Source of the DNA: Nymphaea colorata
Lineage: Eukaryota; Streptophyta; Magnoliopsida; Nymphaeales; Nymphaeaceae
Direction of reading: 5' to 3'
NCBI RefSeq assembly: GCF_008831285.2
Contig: NC_045150.1
Span: 14,553,868-14,617,867 of the forward strand
Length of the DNA stretch: 64,000 nt
In this document: in pieces, positions 1 to 10,993 of the stretch
Layout of the letters: the number at the start of each line of letters is the position of its first letter
How positions within the stretch are numbered: position 1 is the first letter of the stretch
The notes under the pieces: model-generated
What the model saw: the letters and a program-made list of their open reading frames with translations, nothing else
Databases searched by the model: none
Told to the model about the DNA's origin: nothing
Program-made: the position numbers and the translations under genes

Positions 1-117
1 TCAAGGGATTCAAATAAAAGTTGGCCTATTTTTTCTCTTTGAATCGTACCAACTTTTATGGCAGTTTTTAACCACACAAAATGACCATCCGAGCATAGAA
101 ACAGCTGTGATTTCAAT

Positions 118-149
<32 letters not shown>

Positions 150-520
150 TCTATATATATATTCTATTGTGCTTTCTATCTGGGAAGATGTCTAACCTGA
201 CCCTACAAGGAACAGACATTATCTTTGTCGACAGATGACCTTTGCACAATTATTACCCATGCTGAAACAAGTACATTTTGTTTAGGATTTACCATCATAG
301 AAACTGATTCTGTTGAATTTGAATGAACCTGCAATTGTGGGACACCTGATACAGAATAGGTTCTAGGGAAATGGAGCTAAGGCTAAGGTTTCGGCCATCT
401 TGTTGAGCGATAGTATGAAATACCCCTCTTGCTCATCCGATGCTAGGGAAGATCTCTATAGAGTGTTCTTATTTTTTTAATTGGTTCAGTCTTAACACAA
501 AAAATAAGGCGATTAATGTT
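1..520 (+). repeat. Dispersed repeat A, most complete copy
   Basis: About 500 bp that recurs in the window, wholly or in part: 5,020-5,210 (+), 12,640-12,960 (+), 28,765-28,930 (-), 47,395-47,700 (-) and 48,895-49,400 (-). Shared landmarks in order are a start resembling CCAACTTTTATGGCAG, a (CA)n(TA)n tract at about 117-170, TGAACCTGCAATTGTGGG near 325, and TTCAGTCTTAACACAAAA near 485. No coding potential or terminal repeats were recognised. It may be a non-autonomous element or part of a larger transposon. The short open frames inside it look fortuitous. Confidence 0.6.
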
Positions 521-1679
521 AGTCGGGTCTGGCTCATGGCGATCATTTACCGACAATTGAGCCTCCATGGCCTTTATGATTGCAGCTGGCCCCTACATAT
601 GGCTCCGGGTTTTGGACGTTGGTCAGCTTTGACTCGTGGTTGATGTTGAAAGAACAAGCTGACCTTGGCAAGATGTGATGAAGTACAAAGTCAAGCAGGT
701 GCCAACCTTGACTTCCATGTAAATGAGTGAACCTATTAAGAGAAAGTTTTATCTGAATGTTTCGTCTTGCTGGTCTACATATCAGACCTATGGGCAGCCA
801 GCAGCAATCCCACTTAACTGCTTTATTCAATCATCTTCGGCATAGGGGGTTAGGAGCCCAGACAGAAGATCAAAATTCTAGATAAAGGACACTAGGTATA
901 AATTTTTCAAATTTTAAAGAATGAGAAAATTTGTTCAAAAATATTAATATAAAAATAAAATGCTTTTAAAGTTTATGTAATTACCAATACTTAACAATAG
1001 AAAGTTATGTGTCCATCAAAGGAGAGAAGAATATTTTGGTAATTTTTAAAAATTTTCTCGTTAGTCTTTTTAATTTTTTCTATTTTCAATTTTTCTTTAT
1101 ATTTTTTTAATGTGAATTAAAGTTATTTTAATCATTAACCATATTGACGTACAAAAAAAATTATGCATCAGTATAGTGACACTTAACCTATACCTGCCTC
1201 TACTCCTGCTAGCTGCTCTCAACAGGTGTTATGGGACTTATGTCACCTTTTAAAGGCGGTACTGATTTTTATGAGTGCCTCCATCAGATGGGTAGAACCC
1301 TTGTGGCCTCCTTCCCGAAAAAAAACTACTTTAAAGAGGCCCACACACTAGTCCACATTTTTGAAAAATATGTTTGGTTGGAAAAATTCATCATCCAAAT
1401 GCTTTGGATGATGGCTAGAATGGAAAGGGAAAGGAAAAAGTGAGGAAAGGATGGACAAAGAAAGAAAAAACATTTCGTTTCTAGGTCTTGCTTTTGTTTA
1501 CAATTTCAAAAGGCGGACCAAAAAGCCATTGGATTTTCTTTACCATAGACCTTCCCTTAAAAGAGAAGGAAGCCTGGAATAACAACATATCTGTTGAATC
1601 TGGACATGGTAGTACTCATTTTGGAAATATCTGGTGCCAAAGTCACTCAATGGGTAAGTGATGAATCCTTAACCTAAAT
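521..1679. other. Anonymous AT-rich sequence, no gene seen
   Basis: No recognisable protein, RNA or terminal repeat was found. Positions ~900-1,180 are very AT-rich with short homopolymers. The two short open frames here (543-830 minus, 1,231-1,443 plus) match nothing I know and show no coding bias. Confidence 0.4.
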
Positions 1680-2580
1680 CACTTACCAAAAGTTTCTACC
1701 ATATCAATTTACCCTTTTGTACAACCCAATAATTTCAAAAAATGAGCCATCTATGAGGCCAATTGTATTTTTGTGTCTTTTTTCTTTGGGCTTAACAGGT
1801 TGGTGCTTGTTTAATCCATGTTTCATTTCCTATAAAGCTCTTATTTCCTATAAAATTACTTGGGGGCACCCGTAAGCTCATCTCTCTCTCCCACTCGCCA
1901 GTGCGGACTACTATTTAAAATTCTCTTCCTCTGTTCCTCTCTCTCTCTCTATCTCTATACATGCAAGAGAACTCAAATGGCATGGAGCTGTTTCTTTGTT
2001 TCTTTCTTCCACCACATTTTCACTTTCGGTGGTAGACAAGTCAAAAAAGAGAGGAACCTCCCTGTTGAATAGGAACCATTAGTTTACATGATATGACAGT
2101 TCTATCATCGTTGATATTACAGTTCCAGACTTGGTGGCAGAGATGCAGACTGGAGGTGGAATAAAAAGGCTTGAATCAAAATACTTATGTGAAGTTGGAA
2201 GATTGGGTCCCCATGGCAATATGGTGGCTATGGAAGAACATGAATTATGAATACCATGACAACAAGAAAAATCGAAATCTGTTACATCAGAGGCAATTGA
2301 CTGTCTTTTTATTATGATTCAACAAGTGCTAAATATGAGTCTTCAAGCAGAAGAAAGAGTTTCAACTTTTGGTCCTTTTTTATGTAGGAAGTCCCTCAGA
2401 AATATCATCTACTTCAAAACAGATCAGCATCACCACAAAAGCATATAGAAGACTGATATGCTAATGAAACCACATCTGAAAGATGCCTTGGTTTGATCGA
2501 CAAACTTCCCCTTCCCTATTTTAATGCTATTCACAGTACCTACACCACGGTCCTTATACAAGAGATAGCAACGTCATGAA
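1680..2580 (+). repeat. Dispersed repeat B, copy 1
   Basis: Starts with a segment whose reverse complement lies at 43,760-43,950, followed by CT-rich sequence near 1,880-1,960. It continues with a block at 2,100-2,580 that recurs at 2,870-3,320 and, inverted, at 26,041-26,510 and 43,080-43,550. A conserved landmark is the stretch around GGCAATATGGTGGC (near 2,215). There are no intact open frames, and I do not recognise the element. Confidence 0.6.
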
Positions 2581-2583
2581 AAT

Positions 2584-2616
<33 letters not shown>

Positions 2617-3594
2617 CCGCACTACTTCTGTCACAAAGAAAAACCAACAGATCTCTTATATTTGTGTTAAAAAGTGTTTTGAACGAAATGTGAATCTCCT
2701 AATTTGTTCATTATAAACACTAATTTAATCTAAATAATGTTCAAGTTCAAATTACTTTTATAAAAACAAGTGTTTTTTTCTACTATTAAAATTTTAATGT
2801 TATAAGAGCCATTTCTTTTTTAATTATTATGGTATATTAATAAATAAATAATACTAACTTAATGTATGACATTGTTGATATTAAAGTTCCTGTCTTGGTG
2901 GGAAAGATGCAGACTTAGAGGTGGAATAGAAAGGCTCGAATCAAAATACTTATGTGAAGTTGGTAGATTGTGCTTCCCATGGCAATATGGTGGCCATCAA
3001 AGACAGGAATTATGAATACCATGGCAACATGAAAAATCCAAATCTGTTACATCAGAAGCAATTGGCAGTCTAATTTGTATGATTCAACATGTGCTAAATG
3101 TGGCTCTTCAAGCAGAAGAACAACTTTTTTCCTTTTTTATGAAGGAAGTGTCTCACGTATATCACCGACTTCAACACAAAGCAGCATCACCACAAAAGCA
3201 TATAGAAAACACATATGCTAATGAAACCACATCTGAAAGATGCCCTGCCTTGATCAACCAGCTTCCCTTCCCTATTTTAAACCTATTCACAGTACCTACA
3301 CCACGGTCCTCATGAACCTTCATGGTTGCCGATCGTCACTAGCTAATGCCGGAAGGAATTCCATCTTTCTGTTTGCTCTCTCTCCTCCCCCTCTCTCTTC
3401 CCCCTCTCTCTAGTGTGCATAAGAACTCAAAATGAGTGGAGCTGTCACTTTATTTCTTTCTTCGGCCATACTTCACTTTCAGTGGTGGAGAAGTCAAAAA
3501 AGAAGGGAACCACCTGTTGAATAGAAACAAATAATTAACTTTGATAAGACTTTTCTCAATATTTTTTGTTATAAAGTGGATAGCACTGTCATTG

Positions 3595-3642
<48 letters not shown>

Positions 3643-3850
3643 GTGTGTATATAACTAATAATAGATAATGAAAATACATATCACTTTTTTCTCTTTATTT
3701 TTTCCTAACTATCTATCAAGTCAGAGCAGACAATCGTGATTAGATGGCTGAATAACTCTAAAAAGTCAAGTCACCATTCAATATATATATATACACACAC
3801 ACACACACACTACTTCGATCACAAACAAAAACCAACAGACCTCTTACAAC

Positions 3851-3882
<32 letters not shown>

Positions 3883-3941
3883 ACACACACACACACCTAC
3901 TTGGATCACAAAAAAGCAACGAGCTTACATTATATATATAC

Positions 3942-3973
<32 letters not shown>

Positions 3974-4225
3974 GCACTACTTCGATCACAAACAAAAACC
4001 AACACCTCCTATATTTGTGTTAAAAAGTGTTCTGAACAAAATATGAATCTCCTAATGTCTTCATTATAAACACTAATTTAATCTAAACAATGTTTAAGTT
4101 CAAATTACTTTTATAAAAAAAAAGTATTTTTTCTACTATTAAAATTTTGATGTTATAAGTGCCATTCCTTTTTTAATTATTATGGTACATTAATAAAATA
4201 AAAATAATTAACTTAATGTATGTTT
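2580..4225 (+). repeat. Local duplication of repeat B with TA/CA minisatellite
   Basis: Repeat B occurs again at 2,870-3,540. The tail at 2,580-2,870 (TA/CA tract, then ACTAATTTAATCTAAA and AT-rich sequence) is duplicated at 3,970-4,225, so the left arm carries an extra tandem unit that the right arm lacks. Between them, 3,770-4,015 holds three tandem composite units. Each is (TA)n(CA)n followed by a fixed ~40-bp segment containing CTACTTCGATCACAAAC. The right arm mirrors these at ~25,385-25,620. A pure (TA)n tract lies at 3,599-3,640. Confidence 0.65.
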
Positions 4226-5160
4226 ATCACCAAATATATTTTAAGATAGTGCTAAGTTATAAAGAAAAGAAATTTTAATAGGCCCTTCTGTCCCTTACCT
4301 AAGTGGTATGTTATTTATATATACATATATATGCACGTGCACACAAACGAGAGAGAGAGAGAGAGAGAGTATTAAATGAAACTAAAAACATCCAAAGAGT
4401 AATGGAAGCCACAGTACAACTAAAAAAAAAAGGATGAAACAAAAGAAAATAGAAGCAGCAGAGAAGAAGAGAGGAACCAATCCGACAGCGAGAAATCCCT
4501 TAGGATAGCTAAAAGCTCCATTCTTAGGGTTTGCAATAAGTGGTGGAAAACAAAACGTGCTTTAGGAAAGAAGACTTAATTGGGAATGATCCAAATCTTC
4601 CACCAGAAAATACAAAACCATGTATGCCAACTTCAAATACAGATGGCACATGGATCTAAAACTTCAGTTTAAAGGAATTAGACATTTTCCTCTTGTTGAC
4701 AAATCTAGCACAGCTCTATGTTACAGAAATTTCCTAATAGCCATCGGTCAGCAAAACTAACCAAAATATCTTGGTCTGTTTCTTGTGAAGTTACATCATG
4801 TTTTGCATGTCTCCATTTATTTTGTAGCTCTAAAACAATTAATGACGTCGACTTTTCTCTATATGCCACAGCTTTCTTAAACTCCAAATCTGTCAACCCT
4901 AAAAGGTCGCTGCTCTTCCCTATCAAGCTGTAGCTGGATGTCCCCAGCACGGATTTTCTGTGAGTTCTCAAAAGCAACAACCTAGCAATGTCTTCTAGGT
5001 GATTGTCACCTCAATCCATCAAAAGATGCATTTGCAACGATCAGTTGCTTGACCATGGTTTTAAATAATGGAATAAAACTTTTACAGCAGTTTTAATGAT
5101 ACAAAATAACCATTTGGGCACAAAAATATCTGCCCGATTTCAATATACACACACACAGAG

Positions 5161-5207
<47 letters not shown>

Positions 5208-5640
5208 ACACACCTTAATTAGTCGTCTACCACACCTTAATTAGGTCAATGATGCATCACTCAGATGTTTTGAGGCGTTCTTCTAGGTGATGCACAGAGA
5301 CCTCATGCAGGTGTGCACCTCTAACAACATTTGTTTAGGCTACTTGTCAAAGAAAGAAAAATCCGACAGAAGAATATTCCATGCATGACTCTTTTTCTGT
5401 TCACATCTTCTGTTAATCTTTCCACCTTAAGAGCTGTTGGAGAATAAAAAAACAAATCAGGCCAAATCAGAGAGAGCGAGAGAGAGAGAGAGAGAGAGAA
5501 AGAGGGTGATCACATTTGCTCATGATGAGAGAAATGAGTGGAGAGCGTTCAGCTGAGTTTCGGTGGACATGGGCCAACATGAACATATTTGCATTAATAA
5601 AACAGTCATAGCGAAAAAGAGTGTGTCCGGTCCAAGAAGG
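4226..5640. other. Unassigned arm sequence
   Basis: Mirrored in the right arm at ~23,580-25,190. It has a (GA)n tract at ~4,350-4,370, a long (TA)n at ~5,160-5,205 and a (GA)n at ~5,467-5,500. A minus-strand open frame at 4,705-4,980 has a near-identical partner at 24,039-24,245 (shared residues include DLLGLTDLEFKKAV). I cannot assign it to a family, and its conservation may only reflect recent duplication. Positions 5,020-5,210 include a fragment of repeat A that is mostly missing from the right arm. Confidence 0.4.
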
Positions 5641-5644
5641 TACT

Positions 5645-6340
5645 CTATATAGAGAAGATATATCTTGTAAGAAAAAGAAGACAAAGAAGATTGATTATAT
5701 ATATATATATATCCTGTAGAAACGGGTTGTCAAAACAGGTTATATGTAAAAAAATTGTGTATATGGGTACATAATGACCAAAATATCTCTTTTTATAGTA
5801 GAAAAGGAGCATTTTAAAAGGGTAAAAAAAGGTTATGAAAAAATTTAAAAGTGTAAAATAGACATAGTATGCCATTAAAAAATTCAGAAATAACCCAACC
5901 TTCATCTTTTTTCCTATGATATTGTATACTTGTGGATCCACAGAAGTGTGCAGCAGCTCGATCTCATATCTCATATCGGGCATTGACCAGTTCCACAGAT
6001 TCAAGTGGCCGAAGAAGAAGAAAGAGGAGAGGGGGTTGGTGGAGGAGGAGAAACTGCACTTTAGCCACCAGCATTGCATGGGATGTCGCTCGTGGATTTC
6101 TTCAATCGATGCGGCTTGAGTTTTCGACACTGAAGGTCAACAGTGAAGCTCTCTCTAAAGAACGTAGGTGACCTTAGACTTAATTTCTTGCTTAGGTGGG
6201 CATTTGAGATCATTTTATGACGTATGTGGAGGGCTATATATCTATATGATCCAATATATTGCATGCCTAAGGTGTATTTGTACAGGTGAAAAGTGAAAAC
6301 TGGAAGGAAAGTACCTCTAATATCACAAAGCACCCATCTA
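5645..6340 (-). repeat. Dispersed repeat C, left-arm copy
   Basis: Recurs in reverse complement at 22,830-23,650 and, more diverged, at 30,480-31,260 in the same orientation as the right arm. Landmarks include the segment encoding the TA-rich, hydrophobic minus-strand frame at 5,645-6,130 and a conserved stretch near 6,240-6,270 (ATGATCCAATATATTGCATG). The minus-strand open frame gives a phenylalanine/tyrosine-rich peptide. It is disrupted in the third copy, so I treat it as non-coding. Confidence 0.55.
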
Positions 6341-7700
6341 AATATGCTTTCTATATCAAAATTTTATCCCTCTATACATATCATTCTTGCAGCCAAAACA
6401 ATACCAAAAGCCAAATTTTCATTATAACTCGGACCTTTGAAAGTTGATCAAACAAACTGATGGTCCTAACATCATCTCTAAGAACTGATCGCCTTCTAAC
6501 CAATACTTCTGGCTCAAACCGGACTGTTGCTTTAATGCCCACTTTTTCTTTTTCTTTTTATTTATTATCTCAAAAATTCTAATAAGAGTATAGGCTATAA
6601 TTGGTAGATTCAATAACTGATAAAAATAGTTGAAACTGTCCACTATATCATAAAGGGGGCAGTCATGGAAAGAAATGAATGGGTTACCAAATATATACCC
6701 AGGTAGAAGTGGTAACTAAAAATATTAAAAGAAACTAAATATGAGAAGTCTTCCTGAGAAAATCATTTGTGGGTGTTGCTCGCCATGTATTGGCCTTATT
6801 TAACCCCATACCTCAGGTTCCCATTTGCTGCAGCCATAGGGGGAAGGGTTCCAGCAGTTAGAAATTAGGAAAAAGTCAAAGCTAACCTTTGTTTTCCTGC
6901 ATCTCGGGGTGAAGATCAAGATCAAAGGGGCACTGGTCCACGTCACTGTTATCCGCAGCTTGGAGGATAAGAAAGCCAAGGAGCTAGGGTGCTGACAGTA
7001 AAAAATCAGGGGCTGTACAGTTAGAGAGACCCTGGTAAGTGTTATAAAGTTTCTTTTATAAATAATCTATATAGGTAGGTATATATATATATATATAAAG
7101 CAAGGAGAATTCTACTTGGTGGGGCTGAAATGATACATGTAAATGCATGTTTTACATGGAAATCGTGCTACACTGCCTTGGAACGCAGCCTTCTTGGCGG
7201 ACTGAATTGATTGCAGCATAGAGCAACAAGGTATGGGAATACTCAGCTATGAGTGCAGCATGTAGCCCTTGTACTTTTTTTGCTTGTATATATATATATA
7301 TATACATACATATATATATGTATATATGTATATATAACTACCTATATATTTACGCAAATCTATGTATTTACACGCCTAGATATGAATAGATGTGTGAAGT
7401 GTTATATTCTGGAAATGATACACAACACTCTTAGTCTTAGACATCTCTGATTGCCTAAAAATAAATATATATATGCATGTATGAGGTGTAATTACCTGTG
7501 TGCAGAAAAATAAATGGGTATTTTTAGGGTAATACATGAGCTGTTTGTGTATATGCAATGCTATGAAGCACACTGTGACACCCTTGTACTGGAATTGTCT
7601 GTAACATGTGTTTCTAGTTCCATGAAGGTTTAAGTATGCTGAAATTGATGGTATGTGCACATGAAAGTAATTGGAATTATTTTGAACTGTTGTGGAACTT
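6341..7700. other. Unassigned arm sequence between repeat C and copia
   Basis: Mirrored at ~21,340-22,830. It includes a less AT-rich patch at ~6,820-7,030 that looks slightly exon-like in both arms, but its frames are not conserved between the arms and no family was recognised. (TA)n-rich tracts lie at 7,080-7,098 and 7,288-7,350. Confidence 0.4.
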
Positions 7701-9340
7701 GAGGAACAGGAATGGTTATAGGCAACTCAATAAGAGGTAAACTCTCTTTTAGCTCATCAATAGGTCTAGACTTAATACATTCAGATCTGGACGACGACTT
7801 TAGCTAACTTGAAATGTTTGAGGCAGTAAAAGAGGGACCACAATGAGAGTATAAAAAATTCTTTCATAAAAAATAACATGTCTAGATATGATGACATGAT
7901 TAGAGATTAGATTGTAACAAACACAGACTTTATGACAGCTGCCATACATAATGAAGATGCAGGTTTGAGCTTTGGGTTCTAGTTTTGAAGCACGTCTAGG
8001 CCCATTCAATGGATGGATGGTACAACCAAAGGTCCTTAGATGACTATATTTGGTAACTTCAGGTAAGAGCTTCTCGTATGGCGTCATTCGCAAGTCTGCA
8101 ATAGGTAACCTGTTAATAAGATGAACGGCAGTTTTAAAAGCATAAAACCAAATTTTTTATGGCATATTGGCATGATAAATCATGGTGAGCCCCATTTCCA
8201 CAAGATGCCTATGCTTCCTTTCTACTATCTCGTTCTACTGGGATGTGTAAGGGCATGTTATCCATCGATGAATACCTTGATTTTCAAGAAATGTGCTAAA
8301 TTCTTTGCTCATGAACTATCCTCCTCCATCTGAATGGAAAATTTTCATTTTTGTTTCAAGTTGACGCTCTACTATGCTTAAAAAGGTTTTAAAACATGGA
8401 AGTGTATCACTTTTCTTTGACAAGCGAAAGATCCATGAGAAGTGAGAGTAGTGGTCAACCAGTAAGAAACAATACATGTACCATTCTCGTGAAGCACATG
8501 GTGCTGGTCCCCAAATATCAACACGTAACACTTCAAGAGGTTTGGTTGTATGAAATGAATTTGATATAATCCAAGCATTTTGAAGTTACCCCAAATATCT
8601 CCTCCTCCATCTGAATGGAAAATGAATTTTATGATTTTTCCAAGCACACATGAAGAACAAAAATCTAATTTATGTCTTTCATCAACAGAATTAAACCAGA
8701 AACTTCAATGAGTTTAACAACTGAAAGTGAGCATGTCCTGGATGCAAATGCCATAACTAAATGTCTGAGTAAGAATTTTGAGAAACAAAGAAGAATTAGC
8801 AGTCTTTTATTGATCGTCATCTCCAATACTGAAAGGATTGCTAGTAGAGTCCTTCCTTTCTCTCGTCCATCTATAGAGTCCTCCTTTCTCAAGTGGCCCT
8901 GTGTAAAGAATCTGCCCGTCTGCATATTCTTAACAATAAAACCATTAGAGGAAAATTCAAAAGAGCTTGGTTGTCTTTGGTGAACCTTGCTACTGACATA
9001 AGATTCTTGTGTGCTTCAGGAGCATGCAACACATTTTTCAAAACAAAGGATGACGTCTTGCTAGGTAGGTACAACGTTACCTATATTTTAATTTGCATCT
9101 TACTACCATTGCCAACTATAATAGAATTAAAACCATGATAAGGCACTTTACCTTGCATATCTTGTTCTGAATTTGTCCATGGTGGGAGGCACCTGTGTTG
9201 GATACCAGGCTGAGTCTTGAGTATTGCTGACATTTTCTCGGCTACAGATAGTTGCCACGCCCATGCCCTTGTTCAGCAATAAAGGCAGTGGCAGTGGCTT
9301 TAACCTGAGTCATCTGGGATGAAGAAAGCATTCCAAGTCG

Positions 9341-9974
9341 TCACTCTTGAGTAATTAACTTATCATATAATTCAGACCATGAAGGCAGATCTTTGAATGC
9401 AGTAACTGTGGCAATAAAAGATTCATATTCGGAATTCAGTCCATTCAAGGTATAGAGAACAAGGTCTGTATCTGAGACAAAGTGCTGCACTCTGCTAAGA
9501 TAATCATGTAAGAAACTAATATGTTGAAGGTATTCAGTCATAGACATTCCTCCTTTTTTATTTTTTGTAATTCTTTTTTCAGCTGAATAATACGAAGTTA
9601 TTTTGTGAGGCATACTGTTTTTCAAGGATGCACCAAGCATCTATAGCCGTGCCAACACGAACCAGTTGTGACATGACTGCTTGAGTCACAGTGACTTTGA
9701 TCCAATTTAGTGCAATTTGGTCTTCATGATACCATAAATCATCAGCAGTATTTTCTTGTGTGTGTGCTTCATCAAGAAATTCAGGTGGAGCAGAACATAT
9801 TCCATTAACATACTTGATCAAATTTTGACTTTTCATTACACTTTCAATTTGAGAACGCCAGAGAAGATAATTTGATCGATCAAGCTTGACTGAAACCAAA
9901 CTTAAGAAAGCATTCCATTGTGTACCTGGTGGAGTAGAAGTGCGAGGAGTGTTAGATGAGGACAATGCAGCCAT
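9341..9974 (-). pseudogene. Copia gag polyprotein fragment (left arm)
   Basis: Capsid-like gag of a Ty1/copia retrotransposon. The start is ATG at 9,974 (MAALSSSN). The conserved gag motif SVKLDRSNYLLWRSQIESV sits at about residues 28-46, and AIDAWCILEKQYAS at about 110-123. The reading then shifts frame near 9,585, and the remaining gag (MSMTEYLQHISFLHDYLS and onward) is read in another frame from 9,640 to 9,341. An intact gag would be one frame of roughly 215 residues to this point, so the copy is broken. It retains ~22 residues that the right-arm copy has lost by deletion (from ADDLWYHEDQ). It would package element RNA if intact. Confidence 0.8.
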
Positions 9975-10119
9975 ATTATACTAGAAATTTCTCCTTCGTT
10001 CAATCAACAGCCGACGAGCACAGTCAATATGATTTGTGTCTGATAAACAAAAAAGGCGACTGAGGAGGTGGATCGGGCGGCTGAAGGGGCAGATAGGCCT
10101 CGGTGGTACTCCCTTGTTA

Positions 10120-10560
10120 GCACACTCCTTGGTGAACAGGTGAACACAAAAGGAAACAGCATGCCCCTTGGTGACGGCTGGAAACAGCGTGACCTTCCCT
10201 TGTTGAGAGATAGAAAAAGAAGTCAACAGCGTGCTCCTCGATGAAGGCTGGAAAGAGCGTGGCCTTCCTTAGACAGAAAAGGAGGCACGTGCCTCGGTGA
10301 AGGCAGGAAACAACACACTCCAAAAGGAAGGCACGTGCCTCAATGAAGGCAGGAAACAACATACTCGGTGAAACAGTGCAGTCCTCGGTGAAGACAAGAA
10401 GCAGCACGCTCCGCGGTGAAGACAGGAAGACAAGAAGCAGCATGCTCCTCGGTGAAGACTGGAAGCAACACACTCCTCTGTGGTTTCCCTGCTTATGCCA
10501 AAAATGTGGATGTAGGAAGAGGAACAGGAGACGCACTAGGGGTGCAGCAAAGAGAGTGGC
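10120..10560 (-). repeat. Tandem repeats in copia leader (left)
   Basis: Several imperfect units, about 65-70 bp at 10,120-10,340 and shorter (~30 bp) at 10,340-10,490, share the core CTCGGTGAAG followed by a purine-rich GGAAACAGC-like segment. They lie between the primer-binding site and gag, where a copia 5' leader would be. They look coding in one frame (10,117-10,536 minus, repeated FPAFIE-like residues) because the unit is nearly a multiple of three. I see no sign of a real protein. Confidence 0.65.
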
Positions 10561-10666
10561 TGGAAAATGATGGTGCCGGCATCAGAAAATGATCGTGATC
10601 CAGACAGGTGAAGCGTGGCTCTAGAAAGATGCAAAATATGGAAGGCCACAGTGGAAGCAGTTGCAG

Positions 10667-10679
10667 GCTTTGATACCAA
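10667..10679 (-). other. Copia primer-binding site (initiator tRNA-Met type)
   Basis: On the minus strand this reads TTGGTATCAAAGC. It closely matches the TGGTATCAGAGC primer-binding site complementary to initiator tRNA-Met used by plant Ty1/copia elements. It sits directly beside the proposed LTR and upstream of the leader and gag, as expected for this strand. Confidence 0.75.
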
Positions 10680-10681
10680 GT

Positions 10682-10993
10682 TGAAGAAAAGATGAAACAC
10701 AGGTGTAACGAGGTTCGGCAAAATCAGCCTACATCTACACAATGACTCTCTCTTCTATTCTATAACCACACAGAGAGAGTACATATATTTATAGTCACTT
10801 CATACAAGTTAGATCCTTGGTTTTAGGATCTTGATTTACACGACAGATTTGGGCAAAATTATAGAAGATAGGGGAAATGATTTCTTTCTCATTTAGAGAA
10901 GATTGGTCAGTTTTGGATAGCTCTTGAGTTTTGGAAACCGTACCCTGTCCTTTGTAACTGATCTTGATCATATCCGTTCCATAGATCTTATCA
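10682..10993 (-). mobile_element. 5' LTR of left-arm copia element
   Basis: About 312 bp that begins TGAAGA and ends CTTATCA on the plus strand, so the minus strand runs TGATAAG to TCTTCA with TG...CA ends. A TATAAATA-type box lies near 10,780-10,790 on the minus strand, followed by a CT/GA-rich region near 10,740-10,775 that could hold the transcription start. The sequence just outside (TTGTTAACAAATCTAGCACAG, from 10,994) also occurs near 4,690, so the LTR appears inserted in another repeat. No second LTR was found. The boundaries are inferred. Confidence 0.55.

Larger units (their letters stand above)
1880..10333 (+). repeat. Left arm of giant inverted repeat
   Basis: This segment reappears in reverse complement at ~18,672-26,745 with its internal order preserved. 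Paired landmarks are 1,880-2,100 with 26,530-26,745, 2,870-3,320 with 26,041-26,510, 4,240-4,740 with 24,660-25,190, 4,740-4,980 with 24,039-24,245, 5,645-6,340 with 22,830-23,500, 7,376-7,660 with 21,470-21,766, and 7,800-10,333 with 18,672-21,340. The predicted peptide at 4,705-4,980 (minus) differs from its partner at only 2 of 45 compared residues. Indels are common, mostly microsatellites and one ~400-bp insertion in the right arm near 24,245-24,640. The inner end lies within the leader of a copia element. Confidence 0.85.
7700..10667 (-). mobile_element. Truncated Ty1/copia element, left-arm copy
   Basis: A degenerate copia element reading from ~10,667 down to ~7,700. After a tandemly repeated leader comes gag (see the separate entry), then a protease segment at ~9,230-9,150. 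The WYPDxGASHH region there is frameshifted: WYP is followed by TQVPP. Next are pre-integrase and integrase fragments at ~8,925-7,800, including DIWGPAPCASREW and HSDGGG, with stops and internal rearrangement near 8,316-8,650. It ends in the integrase C-terminal region (LRTFGC near 8,030). No reverse transcriptase, RNase H or 3' LTR follows. The right-arm copy stops at the same place, so truncation came before the inverted duplication. Confidence 0.85.

Noticed and set aside
3736-4023. 95-codon plus-strand open frame with YIYTHTHTH repeats
   Set aside because: It is a direct translation of (TA)n(CA)n tracts, with no coding evidence. The same applies to similar frames near 7,253, 37,810, 51,678 and 56,082.
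4705-4980. 91-codon frame conserved between the arms
   Set aside because: Conservation is explained by the inverted duplication. No family was recognised and the frame ends differ, so it is not called as a gene.
5645-6130. 161-codon minus-strand frame encoding a hydrophobic peptide
   Set aside because: It is present in both arms only because they are duplicates, and it is broken in the third repeat C copy at 30,480-31,260. The composition follows AT-rich DNA.
6820-7030. Exon-like, less AT-rich stretch in both arms
   Set aside because: Frames are shifted between the two arms and no protein family was recognised.
10117-10536. 139-codon frame with repeated FPAFIE-like residues
   Set aside because: It falls entirely in the repeated copia leader. 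The unit length makes the frame open by chance.
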